Source: Ophiocordyceps camponoti-saundersi (nom. inval.) (taxonomy: Eukaryota; Ascomycota; Sordariomycetes; Hypocreales; Ophiocordycipitaceae). From it: DNA of 64,000 bases. Shown here piece after piece: positions 41,811-53,758 of the stretch. Position 1 is the first letter of the stretch. The number at the start of each line of letters is the position of its first letter. A program made the position numbers and the translations under genes. The notes beneath the pieces were generated by a model. That model had not been told where the DNA came from, did not search any database, and saw only the letters and a program-made list of their open reading frames with translations. The DNA lies in assembly GCA_003339415.1 (NCBI GenBank), contig PDHQ01000063.1, forward strand, positions 101,345 through 165,344, read 5' to 3'.

Positions 41811-43514
41811 CTTTGCTTCGACGGAGAATGTGATAAAAAAAGGGGGTGATTGTTAAAGTCGAGAGACTAAGGTTTCGAGAACGAAAGAGCAAGGTAGAGA
41901 TAGAGAGAACGAAGAGATGTGATGTAGAAGAGTGAGAGAAGACTGTTGCGAATGGTGAGTCGATGCTTCAAAACAACAATCGACAACTCAGAGGGGCGGC
42001 GATGCCTAGAATATATAGCCAAATCACAGCAACTCCAATCACAAACACGTCAGCAAGATTGCCGATATCCTCAGACGAAGCATCTGGAATGTCGCAGCCT
42101 CTTTCTCACCGAACGGAGAGTCAGGAGAGATTTTGTTACGCAACCCAAAAGAGTATGTTGCAACCTCCCAGCATTTCGAGAGGAGGCAACAAACCCCATC
42201 AGATCGAAAGAGCCTACCCGATCAACAGACTTCGTCTCAGACGCAGAGAAGAAGAAGAAGAAGAAGAAGAAAAAGGTCACCCTCTTCAGCCGGCAAGAGA
42301 GAAGCTGAAAGGAAGAACGCAGTCTCGCAGGTCGGGAGCTGACATCTACATTCGCCGCGACGGCCTGCTCCACAAGCCACTCATACACCCTCTTCTTCCT
42401 CCACCATCCGATCGTGTCTTCCAAACCAAAGAGGAGGGCCCTTTGTTCCTATCGACTTTCTCTCTACCCATCTCCCGCCCTGATTGGCCTGACAGCAACA
42501 ACCAGCCGCGGAACGCTACGGGCCTAGCCATGTCTCAACTCAGGAGCGGGCCGCGCCCATCTGAGACGTCGAACATGTCAGCTAGGTCGGTTGGGTTTAT
42601 GTTTTCGACAAAGGTCGGTCCCAGTTCACGGCCTGCGAGAAGGTCGGCGAATGTAAGTGGGCTGGGTCAGGAGGTGTTTGTGTCTTTCCCAGTCAAGCGT
42701 TGTCTTCCGAGACGAGACGGGCCGTAGAATGGATACGGTGGTCATTGAAGAGACGGTCCCTGAATTAAACAAGAGACAGAAGCTATGCACTGTCTGCTGA
42801 AGAGAACACTTGAAGCAACAAAACGATCCTCACGAGCCGTTCGTCTTTCCAGACCTGGCCTCAACCACAAACACCGTCAGTCCCTCCCTTCCCTTCCTCA
42901 CTTCATGCTATGACACGACTATTCGACGCCTTTGAGAGCACCCTTTACGCTACGAATATTCCGATCTAGTGCCAAGAAAGAGTCGGAGGCTACTGGATAT
43001 CGTAGCTCCGTAGCGAGAGCATAGCCTGCCAGCCTCGACCATGTCTGTCATAGTATGTATGGGCAGGTAGGTAGGTACTAAGCTATCGCCGTGACCTGCC
43101 ATCAGACTGAAATTAAGGCAGATGGGCTCATTCGTGAATCTGTGCTTGAGAATGGCACGGTCCCGGCTCCGGATATCCCACTTTTTTCCTCCGGCAGCAG
43201 CCCGTATCGGATCGGCCGATAGTCCCACCCCAGGCGGCCCCTCAGCCAAGCCACCTCCCGGCGAGAAGAAAGTACATTGGGTTAGGGCCAGGGTTACCGT
43301 GAATTCGAGAGCCTCAGCAAGCCTCATCTCTCCTTCAATCAATCTTGGGCGGTATTAATAGGCTCATCTCCTATCATGCCACGACGGATAAACGGCTTCT
43401 TCTTTTCTCTCACTAATCAGGAGCCTCAACTTCATTGCCAGCAGCCTCTCCTTTCATTAGCCAGCCAAAATCATAAAGCCTTATCATGTGACCGCCAAAA
43501 CGTCCCTTAACCGT
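41811..43514. other. 1.7-kb gap between divergent/convergent genes
   Basis: Contains a (GAA)n run at about 42249-42272 and TAGGTAGGTA near 43066. A 254-codon plus-strand open frame (41963-42727) reads through the GAA run, has no domain and looks spurious. Another TTAGGG-like piece (GGGTTAGGGCC) lies at about 43279. Confidence 0.45.
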
Positions 43515-46500
43515 TTACTCTTCCCCCTTCGCCGCTCCGTTTCCTTTCATCTGTACTAGCCCCTCTTCATCTTCCATCCGTAGCAGCTCCTCCATGACAG
43601 CCCAGATCTGCTCGACCTCTGCATTCTGCCGCTCGAGGCACTCTCGTTGACTACCTGCCCCGTCGCTCCCCATCGCGATGCCGAACTCAACAGACTGTTT
43701 TTGTACTGACCTGCTATCGCCCGGCATGTCTTTCGCCGCTTCATTCTTTGGCTGAGGCCGACCTGCTGCATCGTGCTGGGTGGCGACTCCGCGCTGTGAC
43801 GCCACGATGGACTCCTTGAGGTCTCTTATGCGCGCCGCAAACCTCTCAAACGCCTTGACTCGTCTCTCTGCACATTCTGCTCTCTCCCTCCACATCGACG
43901 TGTCTCGCCTAGCCGTACTCAGCTCCTGGCTCAGAGCGCCTTCTTCGGCTTCTTCTCGTGACTCGAGCTGCCGTCGAAGCTGCGCTGCCTCTTCCGCCTT
44001 GACACTCAGCTTTCGCTGGAGGCTATGCATCTGGCAGAACAGTGCTGTGCTACCCCAAAGCCTGTCCGCCGCATGAACTGGAGCATCAAGGACCGCCCCC
44101 TCCCCTGCGGTCTGGCAGCCCAAAGGTGGCATCGACATCGACCGTGTTAGCTTGCGGCATTGCGTGACGGGACCTTGCTCGCGGTCATGACCCACGTAGC
44201 TCCAGCGGAACTCTTGGCCATTTGCCGGGCTCGGGCATGATGGACAAGGTGGAAGCGTCGGCAACGATCGCCTGGCGGCAATATGGCGACATGGGGAATC
44301 GTCTACTGCTGCTGCGTCCTTCATGAATCCAGCTCGACTTGATGTAGCCTGGTCGTCCTTAGGAAATGCTACCAACCCGTCCGAGGCGAAGCCATCTCCT
44401 CGATCGAGCATCCGGCATGGGCAAGGCGAGGCGGCCTGGTGTAGCAACTCGGTGCCCTCATTGGAGTCATCAACGTGAGCTGGACACGACATCCTTGCCA
44501 GATTGAGGCCTTGGCCTTCGAACATGGCAGCCATGGCCTTGACCGACCTCTTTTTATTGAGCCGCTCGGAGCTGTCGGAGTGTGAGGGGGACTGCACGAG
44601 AAACCTGACCGGGCGCTTTCGGTGAGGCTTTGAAACGGCCGTCTTTGTCGCCGGTGACTTGTCCCCTGTGGCTGGACCGGGATTCATTGCTAAAGCCGAT
44701 GCCTCGGCCTGCTTAGAGTCACGCCGGCCCGCGTTTCTGGATGCCGGTGAGCCTGGCTGACGTCTGGCGGCGGCGTGCGCCATATCTTCAGATAAACCCT
44801 GGGAAGGGCGGCTCCGCTCATCGTTCGGTGGATACAGGTGATCAGGTGTATTGCCGATGGAGCTTCTCAAGCCATCGTAGGAACCCTTGTCTTTTGATGC
44901 CTTGGACTGACGCCGCTTCCTTGACGCTTTCGCCATGCCTCCCTTGGTAGTAAGAGCAGACGAATCTCCCTCTGTTACGTATGACAAGATCGTTTGCGCA
45001 TCGGAGCCGTCCTGACTCCGATTCAGCTTAGAGGATAACCGCGGCGGAATGCGTTTGGGAAAGGCCTGAAGAGGGACCGGGTCCAAGTCCTTTGGCTCCG
45101 TCGCCTTCTCCTCGTCAAAGACCGACTTTGCCGTGACGACCTCAGGCCGTGACACAACTTCTCCGTCAACGTCTTTACCCTTGTCCTGCTCGGAAACAGC
45201 TTCAAGTCTGGTCGACGTTTCTTCGGTCGAGCCCTCCTCAATTGTTGGCGTCAGTGTCTGCATGCTTACCTTGGAAAGTAGCTTGGGCTGCGATGCCATG
45301 TTCACGGGTCTGTTTCGCCGTCTCTTCAGCCCCATGGTCGGCGTGTCTGGCTCAGGGCCGTCATTTCCTTTGACCTGGTTGGGGCCTTTGTGTACGGCAT
45401 CCAAGTTTCTCGGCATCTTGATAGTGAATGGCTCAGATACTGAATTGCTGCCGCCGTGAGCGAGAGATGATTCTTTGCGGTGATGAGCCCCAAGCGACCT
45501 CATCTGACGCACAACATCACGCCAGTTTGCGATGAGCATCTCAGCAATGTCATTAGCCACCATGATCTTGTTGACGGTTGGAGGTCCGGAACGGCCGCCG
45601 TCAGGCCTGGTCCTTCTCCGCTCGCGCCTGAGCTTCGGAGGGCTAAAGGGTAACAAAAGTAGGCCCGTCGTCGGCGTCGCCAGCTTCATTGTGTACTGAT
45701 CCAGTAAGTCTCCTACCAAGAGTGGCCCGAAGACGATGCCGAGTGCGCCGTATCCCATCAGGTTGGCCGTCGGCAGCGGCCGGCCATCGGCGTCCTCTCT
45801 CGGCGTCACCTCGGCGACGCGACCGATCAGGCTCAGGAGACCCAGAACGGCGCAAATCAGCTCCCGCCGAAATTGGGATTTGACGGTGCCGATAGCCAGC
45901 GCGATGAGCCTTGCTCGCACCTTGGTCTGCTTGGTTCGCGGGAACTCAGGCTCGCCGTTGAGCTGCGAGTGGATGGCAACGAGGGCGTCAAATAGGGACA
46001 GCGAGCCCAGGATGCCGCCGGGCAGGACAGAAAGAAGCTTCTTGAACGTCGACGCGACGTCATGAACCGATAAGGCGATATGCATCGGCAGGTTGGCGCA
46101 ACGGACCGTGCTGGAGATGCTCTCGCCACCAGGTTCCGGGCAGCAGTAGTGGTCAAACAACGCCGTGACAACCTTGACAGAGCCAGGGATCCGGAAGAGA
46201 CCACGGGTGGCGGCGTTCTGCGCAAGATGCTGCGCAGTGGCGCGCAAGCAAGTTGGGAGGACCAGGGAGCAGGGAGCGTAGTCCTGAGGCAGATAGAGCA
46301 TGCTCTTTCCGCTCAGTCGTACCATGTCTTGTATAAAGACGATCCGAGGCGGCTCTAGGCGAGAACGAATCATGTGGGCAAGATCAGAGACGCTCCGCCT
46401 ATGCCGCAGCTGGATTTGACAGGGGGGAGAAGTGGTTTGAGCTTGTTCATTGTTGGATCGGAGGAAACGGTACAGCCAGCCTCGCTTCTCTGGACTCTTG

Positions 46501-47046
46501 GCCATGTTGTGACCCTGGTTCATATCGAGTCAGAAAGCAAGAGGTAGAGGCTTCAACATCAGCTGGTACATAAGAGGCTGCCTCACCTGCTGCTCTTCGC
46601 TGAAGTCATCGACAATGAGCAGCCTCACACCGTGCTGCACCAAGCCGTCAGCAATCCCGCCGGTCTCAATCGTCTGCTCGTCACACCTTTTTGGCCAAGC
46701 GGTTGTACTCGTGCACAAAGACGGCTCGGTCCTCGACCTCGTCTGTGTCGCTCAAGAGGCCCAGCTCGCCGCTGCTGGTTGTCCAGGTACCGCTGCTGCG
46801 AACCTGCGAGGCCAGCAAGCTGTGCATGCTGGCGCTATGCGGAAAAGCGAGGGAAACAGAGCTCGCCGAGGGCGGCATCCTGTGATTAGGAGCCGTCACA
46901 CCGGGAAGATGCTGGGTCGAGCTGGATGCGTACAACCGTCTCGGCTCGGTCATGGCGACGTTTAAAAGGTCTTCTGCTGAGATGATGGTATAATTCTGCA
47001 CTTGAGGCTGAGTAAAAGCTGGACTTGATGGGTTGCGGGAGGCCAT
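43515..47046 (-). CDS. RhoGAP domain protein with C-terminal coiled coil
   Basis: Exons 46687-47046, 46587-46634 and 43515-46514 give 1135 residues; both introns are small (52 and 72 bp). The 16-residue middle exon reads HGVRLLIVDDFSEEQQ. The RhoGAP domain spans about residues 210-430, with the arginine finger Arg244 in RGLFRIPGS, then LPMHIALSVHDVASTFKKLL and ANLMGYGALGIVFGPLL. It should stimulate GTP hydrolysis on Rho/Rac/Cdc42 GTPases and so control polarity and the actin cytoskeleton. The long middle (430-980) is disordered and Ser/Lys-rich; the end carries a coiled coil (LQRKLSVKAEEAAQLRRQLE onward). The GTPase partner cannot be told. Confidence 0.87.
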
Positions 47047-47738
47047 GGGAGGAAGCAGGTCAATGGCATTTGCCGAGCGCTTGCTGTCACAACCGGGATG
47101 AAAGCAGGGTCGACCAACGACCTACCCGTCAAGCAGCAAGTCAGAGCAGGGAAAGGGTTATGGATACCTAGTATTGTGGAAAGTATTGCGGAATACCTTC
47201 GATATCGTCCTTCTCAGGAGGTTTTCGATCTCATAGATGACTGCAAATTATCCATTCTGGATGTTTTGAACCGTCAATATGCTGGGCGCCCGTGAATAAG
47301 AAATATCCCCTTGGAGATTCCCAAGCAACGCATCTTACGCGTGCTACATTGAAAGAGCAATCGGCCCTCAGGTTGTCTGTGTCCATCTATCCATCCTATG
47401 TGCCAAATCACAGATAGACCCGTGCTTTGGCCTTGCCGGTTCAAGATCAGGTAAACAGACTGCCGCGTATCTGCCTCTTGAGAAGGAGACAACACGCCAT
47501 CCCAACTCCCCTTTCGAACTAACTTTCGAGATGCCTGGACGCCCTGAGCCAGTATTCCTTCGACCTCGCGGGCGTACGCGTCGCCGTAAGTTTCCGCTAA
47601 ATGTGAATGACAAAAGGAAAACAAAAACAAGAGGATATAAACAAATGACCGCTTACTCCATCGTTATGTCATGTTTCGAGGAAAAGAAACGACCAGACCC
47701 CCTGACGTAGGTAGTTTCGTCCCGCGACGTTGGCTCGC
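47047..47738. other. Gap between RhoGAP and SNF4 genes
   Basis: About 690 bp, containing the RhoGAP promoter and the SNF4 3' end. Open frames here have no features. No repeat seen. Confidence 0.4.
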
Positions 47739-49141
47739 CTACTCCTCGCCATAAAGCAAGACGTATTTGAGGATGTCGGACAGCGAGATGACGCCCTTGA
47801 GCTTGTTTTCGTCATCGACCACAATCAGCCGATGGACGCGACTCTTGCGTATCGTGTCGAAGATTGAGTCAAGCCTGTCGCCCTCGCAGCAGGTGTAAAT
47901 GCCGGGACTGTCGTCAGGCCGCCTGCAAAGCGCGTCGCCGACGGAGCCGTCAAGTTCCTCGTAAGCGCCACCCTTGATGCATGGAATTACATCCACAGCC
48001 TCAAAGGCATTAAGCACTCTGTTGTCAGCATCGACAATGGGGACGCAGCTAATATTGCGATCGACCATCATGTGAATAGCATCGAGGACTGTACTGTGCA
48101 TGTAGACGGTGGCCAGGTTGTCGTAGGTACCAAGGTTGGTCTCGCGGACGCACTTCTTGAGTAGAACGGTGTTGTGCTCGTTGTTCACAGCAATGAACTT
48201 GAGGATGCGATATTGGGTGATGACGGAGATGACGGTTTCCCTCCCCGTCTCGTCGTCGAGGTCGACGAGCGGAATGCGCCGTGCCCGAGTCTTGAGCATG
48301 CGACGGCAAGCCTCGTACAGAGGCTGAGAGGGATGGACGGAGACGGTCTCGATGGGGATGGCGCCGATGGCCTTTTCTATGTCTATGAAAGATTAGCGAC
48401 GACGGCTACCTGGCACCAACTTCGTTTTGTGACCCACCTCGGAGGCTACTTAGTCGAAACTGATCAAGCTTGCTCATCTCGTCGGGAAACTGGCAATAGT
48501 ATTGAATTACGTTGATGTAGTCGGTCGCGGTGAGGATGCCGGCGAAACGGGACGTCTCCGAATCCCATAGGGGGGCCGATACGATTGCTATTGTGCGCAA
48601 GTCAGTGGAAACGTGAAACAGCGCTCAAGGGGCGCAAACTCACAGTTTTGGATCAAGATATTCAGGCTTTTCTTGATGAGCAGATCGGTGTCGAGGACGA
48701 TGAGGCGAAAGGACAGCGGCAAAACATCGTAGCTGGTACGAACTTTGAGGAATTCGCGAATCGCACTCTGCGTTCACGTCGTCAGTACCCGAGGCTTCAT
48801 GTCAGAGAAGGGAAAGCAAAAATGCGAACCAGTCCCAGGCGCTGCTCCTTGTCGAGGGGACTCGGTGGAGCGACCGCGGTGGAGGCCATGCTTTGTCCCG
48901 TCTTAAAGCGCAAATACGACGAAGGAGCGGCGAAGCGAGGCACGCGCGAGGAGGATGGCTGCTCGCGAGGCTGGAGCTGGTGGGAGGTTGACGGTTCGGG
49001 GGCTGGCGGCCCAACAACAGTGCCACCACCATCAGCACCACCAACTGGCTCACGGGACGTGGGCTGAGCCTCGGCACTGGGGAGCGCGGGGTTGTCGCCA
49101 GGCACGGCGCTGGGAGGCGGTATAGAGTCTTTGTCGTCCAT
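47739..49141 (-). CDS. SNF4: AMP-activated/SNF1 kinase gamma subunit (Snf4-like), four CBS domains
   Basis: Four exons, 48830-49141, 48644-48767, 48438-48587 and 47739-48382, give 409 residues. The first 100 residues are a Pro/Ser-rich disordered leader. CBS repeats follow: REFLKVRTSYDVLPLSFRLI, SIVSAPLWDSETSRFAGILT with ATDYINVIQYY, then SSLRDIEKAIGAIPIETVSV, and the two C-terminal repeats ending NKLKGVISLSDILKYVLLYG. This is the nucleotide-sensing subunit of the SNF1 kinase, which releases glucose repression and switches carbon metabolism. Every splice rebuilds a conserved block. It is divergent from VAC8, sharing about 1.1 kb of upstream sequence. Confidence 0.94.
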
Positions 49142-50239
49142 AATTGCAGGCTAGGAGGGAGCGGTGACGATGAAGCGTCCAATTGCCGGTCTGTTGGGTG
49201 AATACAGGTATGTAGGTAGGGAGGTCAGTAGGTTGTCTTCGTCTTGGAGCGGAAGCGACCCGACACCTTACGAGCTCCTAGAGGCTAGAAGCTCGCCTGC
49301 ACAGCGGGACGGACATCGCTATCAAGACGCTGTGCGAATAGCAAAATGAGGTGCGTCGACGGAGGCCCTAGCGCCAATAAGCGCGATGAAAAAAGCCTGA
49401 TTAGGTAATCGAACAGAGAATTGATCTGCATATCCGTAGGTAGATACCAGTTAGGAAATCATCCATCATCGGCACCCACAGCACCAAGCAGCAAGCGAGA
49501 AACCAAGTATCTACCACCTGTTCACCCCCTTTTCAAAGGCTTCAGATGACATCAGGTACGGAGATGTTTGACAGGCTCATATCGAAACGAGAATATCTTC
49601 ATAGTTTGGATGACAGCTTCACTTGGGATGACATCATCTTCCGCTCCTCCCTTCTGACAGTTACATAAGCACTGACCCATTGACTTGATCACATTCATGA
49701 GAGCAGGCTGTAGGACTCCGTAGAGAAGCAGGCATCGATCTTCCGGGCGCGAATCCGTTAGATGCTGTGTCTGGGCCTGGTCTGCGTAGAATAGGCTGGC
49801 TCTCTTCTAGTGACTCTTCTTCACGATCTTGTTGTTATTTTTGGCTGTAGCGCGCACAGTACGAGGCAGACATCCCTACTAGTAGCGGGTCGCTGTCTCC
49901 TGCAGGCTGTTCAGGAGGTACCTCTCCGCATGTACCTACTCCCGCACGTACCGGCCGCCCACATACACCCTCGCCATCCTTGGTCTCTCCCCCTCGCCTG
50001 CATCATCGCGGCTTGCTTTCCTCTTCCCCTCCCCTTCGCATCGCGTCTCCTCAGGGCAGGAGTCTATTTCTACACGCCTCGACCGCTCACGTGCTGAACA
50101 CCATCGAAGTCCCATCTGCCGCTGGCCCTGGAGCTGCCGGCCCGAGCACCGTCTCGTCGTCGAGCTCCGCCCCAGACACGAAAAAAACAGCAACAACAAG
50201 AACACAGCAGCAGACGGCCGCACGCGCCATCGGACGATC
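49142..50239. promoter_or_regulatory. Divergent promoter region SNF4/VAC8
   Basis: About 1.1 kb. No credible gene; a 154-codon open frame at 49980-50444 overlaps the VAC8 first exon out of frame. The CT-rich stretch at 49970-50060 fits the VAC8 leader. No strong repeat. Confidence 0.4.
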
Positions 50240-52251
50240 ATGGGGATCTGTCAGTCATGCTGTAGCGGTCAATCCCGCGACGGTCTCTACGAGCCCGTTC
50301 TCGCCGACAGCGAACGGGAGGCCGTTGCTGATCTGCTGCAGTATCTCGAAAATGTCAGTTGCCCTCCCTTATTCGCTTACCTACCTAGGTGCCCGTAGGA
50401 AGCCTACCTACTACGTTCCTTCACGCGGAGCGTCTATTCGCTGACAGTCTACTATCTCACACACTGTAGCGCGGCGAAACAGACTTCTTCTCGGGCGAGC
50501 CTCTCCGCGCTCTCAGTACCTTGGTCTTCTCCGAGAACATCGACCTTCAACGTAGTGCGAGCCTTACCTTTGCCGAGATCACCGAAAGGGGTACGTCTTG
50601 CCAACGTCTCGCTGACAGACCTCGACTAACATACGTATCTCAGATGTCCGACAAGTCGATCGCGATACTCTTGAACCTATACTTTTCCTCTTGCAGAGCC
50701 CCGATATCGAGGTTCAACGGGCTGCCAGCGCTGCCCTCGGGAACCTCGCTGTCAACAGTGCGTATCTTGCTCCCTCCGCCTCGTCAGCACCAATTTCTAA
50801 CTGGGTAAATGCTACAGCCGAGAACAAGGTTTTGATTGTTCACCTTGGTGGCCTGACGCCCCTGATCCGACAGATGTTGTCCCAGAACGTCGAGGTTCAG
50901 TGTAACGCCGTAGGCTGCATCACTAATTTGGCGACCCATGAGGAAAACAAGGCAAAGATTGCGCGATCCGGCGCTCTAGGCCCGCTGACCAGATTGGCCA
51001 AGTCGAGAGATATGCGGGTGCAAAGGAACGCCACGGGAGCGCTCCTCAATATGACGCACTCAGGTAAACGCTCCTGGCCCCCGTTTGCGCCCACTTCTGA
51101 CGGCTAAAATTCTTTCAGATGAGAACAGGCAGCAGCTTGTCAACGCCGGTGCGATTCCTGTCCTTGTCCAGCTCCTCTCGTCTCCCGACGTCGATGTGCA
51201 ATACTATTGCACCACCGCCCTCAGCAATATTGCCGTCGACGCCACCAACAGACGGAAGCTGGCCTCGTCCGAACCCAAGCTGGTTCAGTCTCTGGTAAAC
51301 CTCATGGACTCATCATCGCCCAAGGTCCAGTGTCAGGCGGCCCTTGCGCTGCGAAATCTTGCTTCCGACGAAAAATATCAGTTAGACATCGTGCGAGCCA
51401 ATGGCCTCCCGCCGCTCCTTCGGCTCCTCCAATCCTCCTATTTGCCGCTGATTCTTTCGGCTGTCGCATGCATACGGAACATTTCGATTCACCCGATGAA
51501 TGAATCGCCTATCATTGAGGCCAACTTCCTAAAGCCTCTCGTCGATCTCCTCGGCTCGACGGATAACGAAGAAATACAGTGCCACGCGATCTCTACACTG
51601 CGCAACCTGGCCGCTAGTTCCGATAGGAACAAGGCGTTGGTGCTGGACGCCGGCGCTGTACAAAAGTGCAAGCAGCTTGTGCTGGACGTGCCTGTCTCCG
51701 TTCAGTCGGAGATGACGGCTGCCATAGCCGTGCTGGCGCTGAGCGACGACCTGAAATCGCACCTCTTGAATCTCGGCGTCTGCGACGTCTTGATTCCCTT
51801 GACGCATTCTCCCAGCATTGAAGTCCAGGGCAACAGCGCTGCAGCGCTAGGAAATCTTTCGTCCAAGGGTCAGCGGTTTTTCCTAGACGAAGATGCTTAT
51901 CCATCTGCTTACGAGTCAACAGTGGGAGACTACTCCATCTTCGTACAGAACTGGAACGAGCCCAACGGTGGCATCCACGGCTACCTGGGCCGTTTCTTGC
52001 AATCCGGAGACGCCACTTTCCAACACATCGCCGTCTGGACGCTGCTTCAGCTATTCGAGTCTGAGGATAAGACCTTAATTGGGCTTATTGGCAAGGCAGA
52101 CGACATCGTCGAGCACATTCGCAACATCGCGAACCGTCAAGTCGAGGCGGAGCCGGACTACGAGGAAGATGAAGGCGAAGTCGTCAACTTGGCGCAACGA
52201 TGCCTCGAGCTTCTGGGGCAAAGCATGTCCAAGGCTCATATCGAAGGCTAG
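50240..52251 (+). CDS. VAC8: Vacuolar armadillo-repeat protein Vac8
   Basis: Five exons, 50240-50353, 50470-50590, 50644-50757, 50818-51063 and 51119-52251, give 575 residues. The N-terminus [10 protein letters not shown] holds a myristoylation Gly2 and palmitoylation cysteines 4, 7 and 8, which anchor the protein to the vacuole membrane. About eleven armadillo repeats follow, each with a [23 protein letters not shown] unit; the C-terminus is acidic. Vac8 acts in vacuole inheritance, homotypic fusion, nucleus-vacuole junctions and the Atg13 pathway. Length equals the family norm (about 560-580). Four of the five exon joins fall inside conserved repeats, which supports the model. Confidence 0.96.
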
Positions 52252-52979
52252 GTCCGCTAAATTCGCAGGTCTTACAGCCCCGCGAGACGGAACAGCGTAA
52301 AGCGGACCAAGGTTGAGCGTATCAACACGGAGGCAAGCCATGGCCATGTCAGTGATCGAGCTGGGACGGCAACTCGTGGCTGGCGGTGGAGTTTGGGGCG
52401 TCGGTTAGGAAAACCGAGCCGAAAGCATCGACAGACGATGCGCTTCGGCAATGCTGATTGCGGGTGAGACAACTTTCTTCCTGTGTTGCATCGTACTGTT
52501 TCTTCTTTTCTCATCCTTTTTTTCTTCTTTCCAACCTCCCTTGATGGGTAACGGGGCAATTATTCGTGTGGAATTTCTTGACAGTCTGGCCGACGACGAT
52601 TCCTCCTCGACCGAGCTCAACCGCAGAAGCAGAGCATTTCGACGACACCCTGCATACTGAACTGTCTGGGCATCGCCGACGGCTGGCGGAAGCAGGGGCT
52701 AGCATTGTGTATGTATGTATTTTGGGGAGATTGGGCCAGGGAACCGACTGGTTGCGAATACGTCGCAGCCGCAACTAGACGTCGATGGCTGTCAGCCCTC
52801 ATCCCTCTCCCGGCTTTATTATACCCAAGTTCAGCTTCCTTACTCTCGTCGTGCGTTGAGTGACGGAAGCGTGGCCAGTGGATAAGTTCAGCGGTCAAGA
52901 TCCTTTATCGATCCATATCTGGTTCATCCACGGAAGCGCACTGGCTCCGACCGCGTGGTCGCATGTTCAGTCACGACAA
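52252..52979. other. Convergent gap VAC8/IMP1
   Basis: About 730 bp. T/C-rich near 52490-52540, with one short TATG run at 52710-52718. Two short repeated blocks occur: TTTATCGATCCAT near 52903 and CATTGTCGATCCAT near 53031. No gene seen. Confidence 0.4.
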
Positions 52980-53504
52980 CTATTGCAGTTGAGGAGGCAA
53001 GGTAAGGGGTTCTTTCAGCGGTCGCAATCCATTGTCGATCCATCTCCTATTCTTCCACGGAAGGACGCTTGCTACGGCCTTGCCCTCTATCAGGGCTAAG
53101 GGCAAAGGACCAAACATCCTGGAGTCTCGAGAGAGGGTGATGTTGTCGCCCACGACCCAGCAGTGACCCTTGGGAACCTGTAGCACATGGCCATCACCCG
53201 GATCGCCAGGGGCGGCGAGGGAGACGTAGTCGCCGGGCATTCCGAGTACACGTTTGACTCCCAGGTTATGAGGGTCGAATGGTAGCTTGTAGCTGACGAT
53301 ATCGCCGACGGCCACACGGCGACCGCGGCGGGCCGTCTTGTCGAACAAGAGCCACTCCCCATTGGCCGCGAAAGTCGGTAGCATTGAGTAGCCTTCGCAG
53401 GCGGAGAGCTCGATGGCGTGGGTGAAGATGAGGTGGCTGGCGCACACCAGCTTGACGGTGCCAATGGCGAGGCGGAACGGATGGCCGAGCAGGTGCTGGA
53501 ACAT
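52980..53504 (-). CDS. IMP1: Mitochondrial inner membrane protease subunit 1
   Basis: A 174-residue single-exon protein of the S26 signal peptidase family. The catalytic Ser40 lies in EGYSMLPTF and the Lys84 base in GVKRVLGMPGDY; GHCWVVGDN and LSRDSRMFGPLPLALIEGK complete the family boxes. An N-terminal hydrophobic segment (about residues 11-32) anchors it in the inner membrane, with the active site facing the intermembrane space. IMP1 removes sorting signals from proteins such as Cox2 and cytochrome b2. Length and MLPT motif favour IMP1 over IMP2. It is divergent from the mitochondrial IF-3 gene with only 254 bp between the starts. Confidence 0.92.
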   Translation of the reverse strand: MFQHLLGHPFRLAIGTVKLVCASHLIFTHAIELSACEGYSMLPTFAANGEWLLFDKTARRGRRVAVGDIVSYKLPFDPHNLGVKRVLGMPGDYVSLAAPGDPGDGHVLQVPKGHCWVVGDNITLSRDSRMFGPLPLALIEGKAVASVLPWKNRRWIDNGLRPLKEPLTLPPQLQ

Positions 53505-53758
53505 GATGACGATGATGATTATGATTACGATGACGGCTGATGGCAGAGAGAAGCTGAAAGATAAGAGATGGCTACGAAGGGGTGTGGATTATTCACACTA
53601 ATATGCCGCGAGTTGAGCTTGAGCTTACATAATTGAAGTCGGCGAATCTCATCTTCTCTTTCGCCGGCATCCAGACTCTTTTCTCCCCTACTTCGCTCTC
53701 GAAGACCAGGACCGTGACGAACGAAACCAAAAAAAAAGTCGCTGCTCGACAATCAATC

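Noticed and set aside
41963..42727. 254-codon open frame on the plus strand
   Set aside because: It reads through a (GAA)n repeat, has no domain, and uses codons unlike the surrounding real genes.
49980..50444. 154-codon plus-strand open frame
   Set aside because: It overlaps the true VAC8 first exon in another frame and is Ser/Thr/Pro-rich noise.
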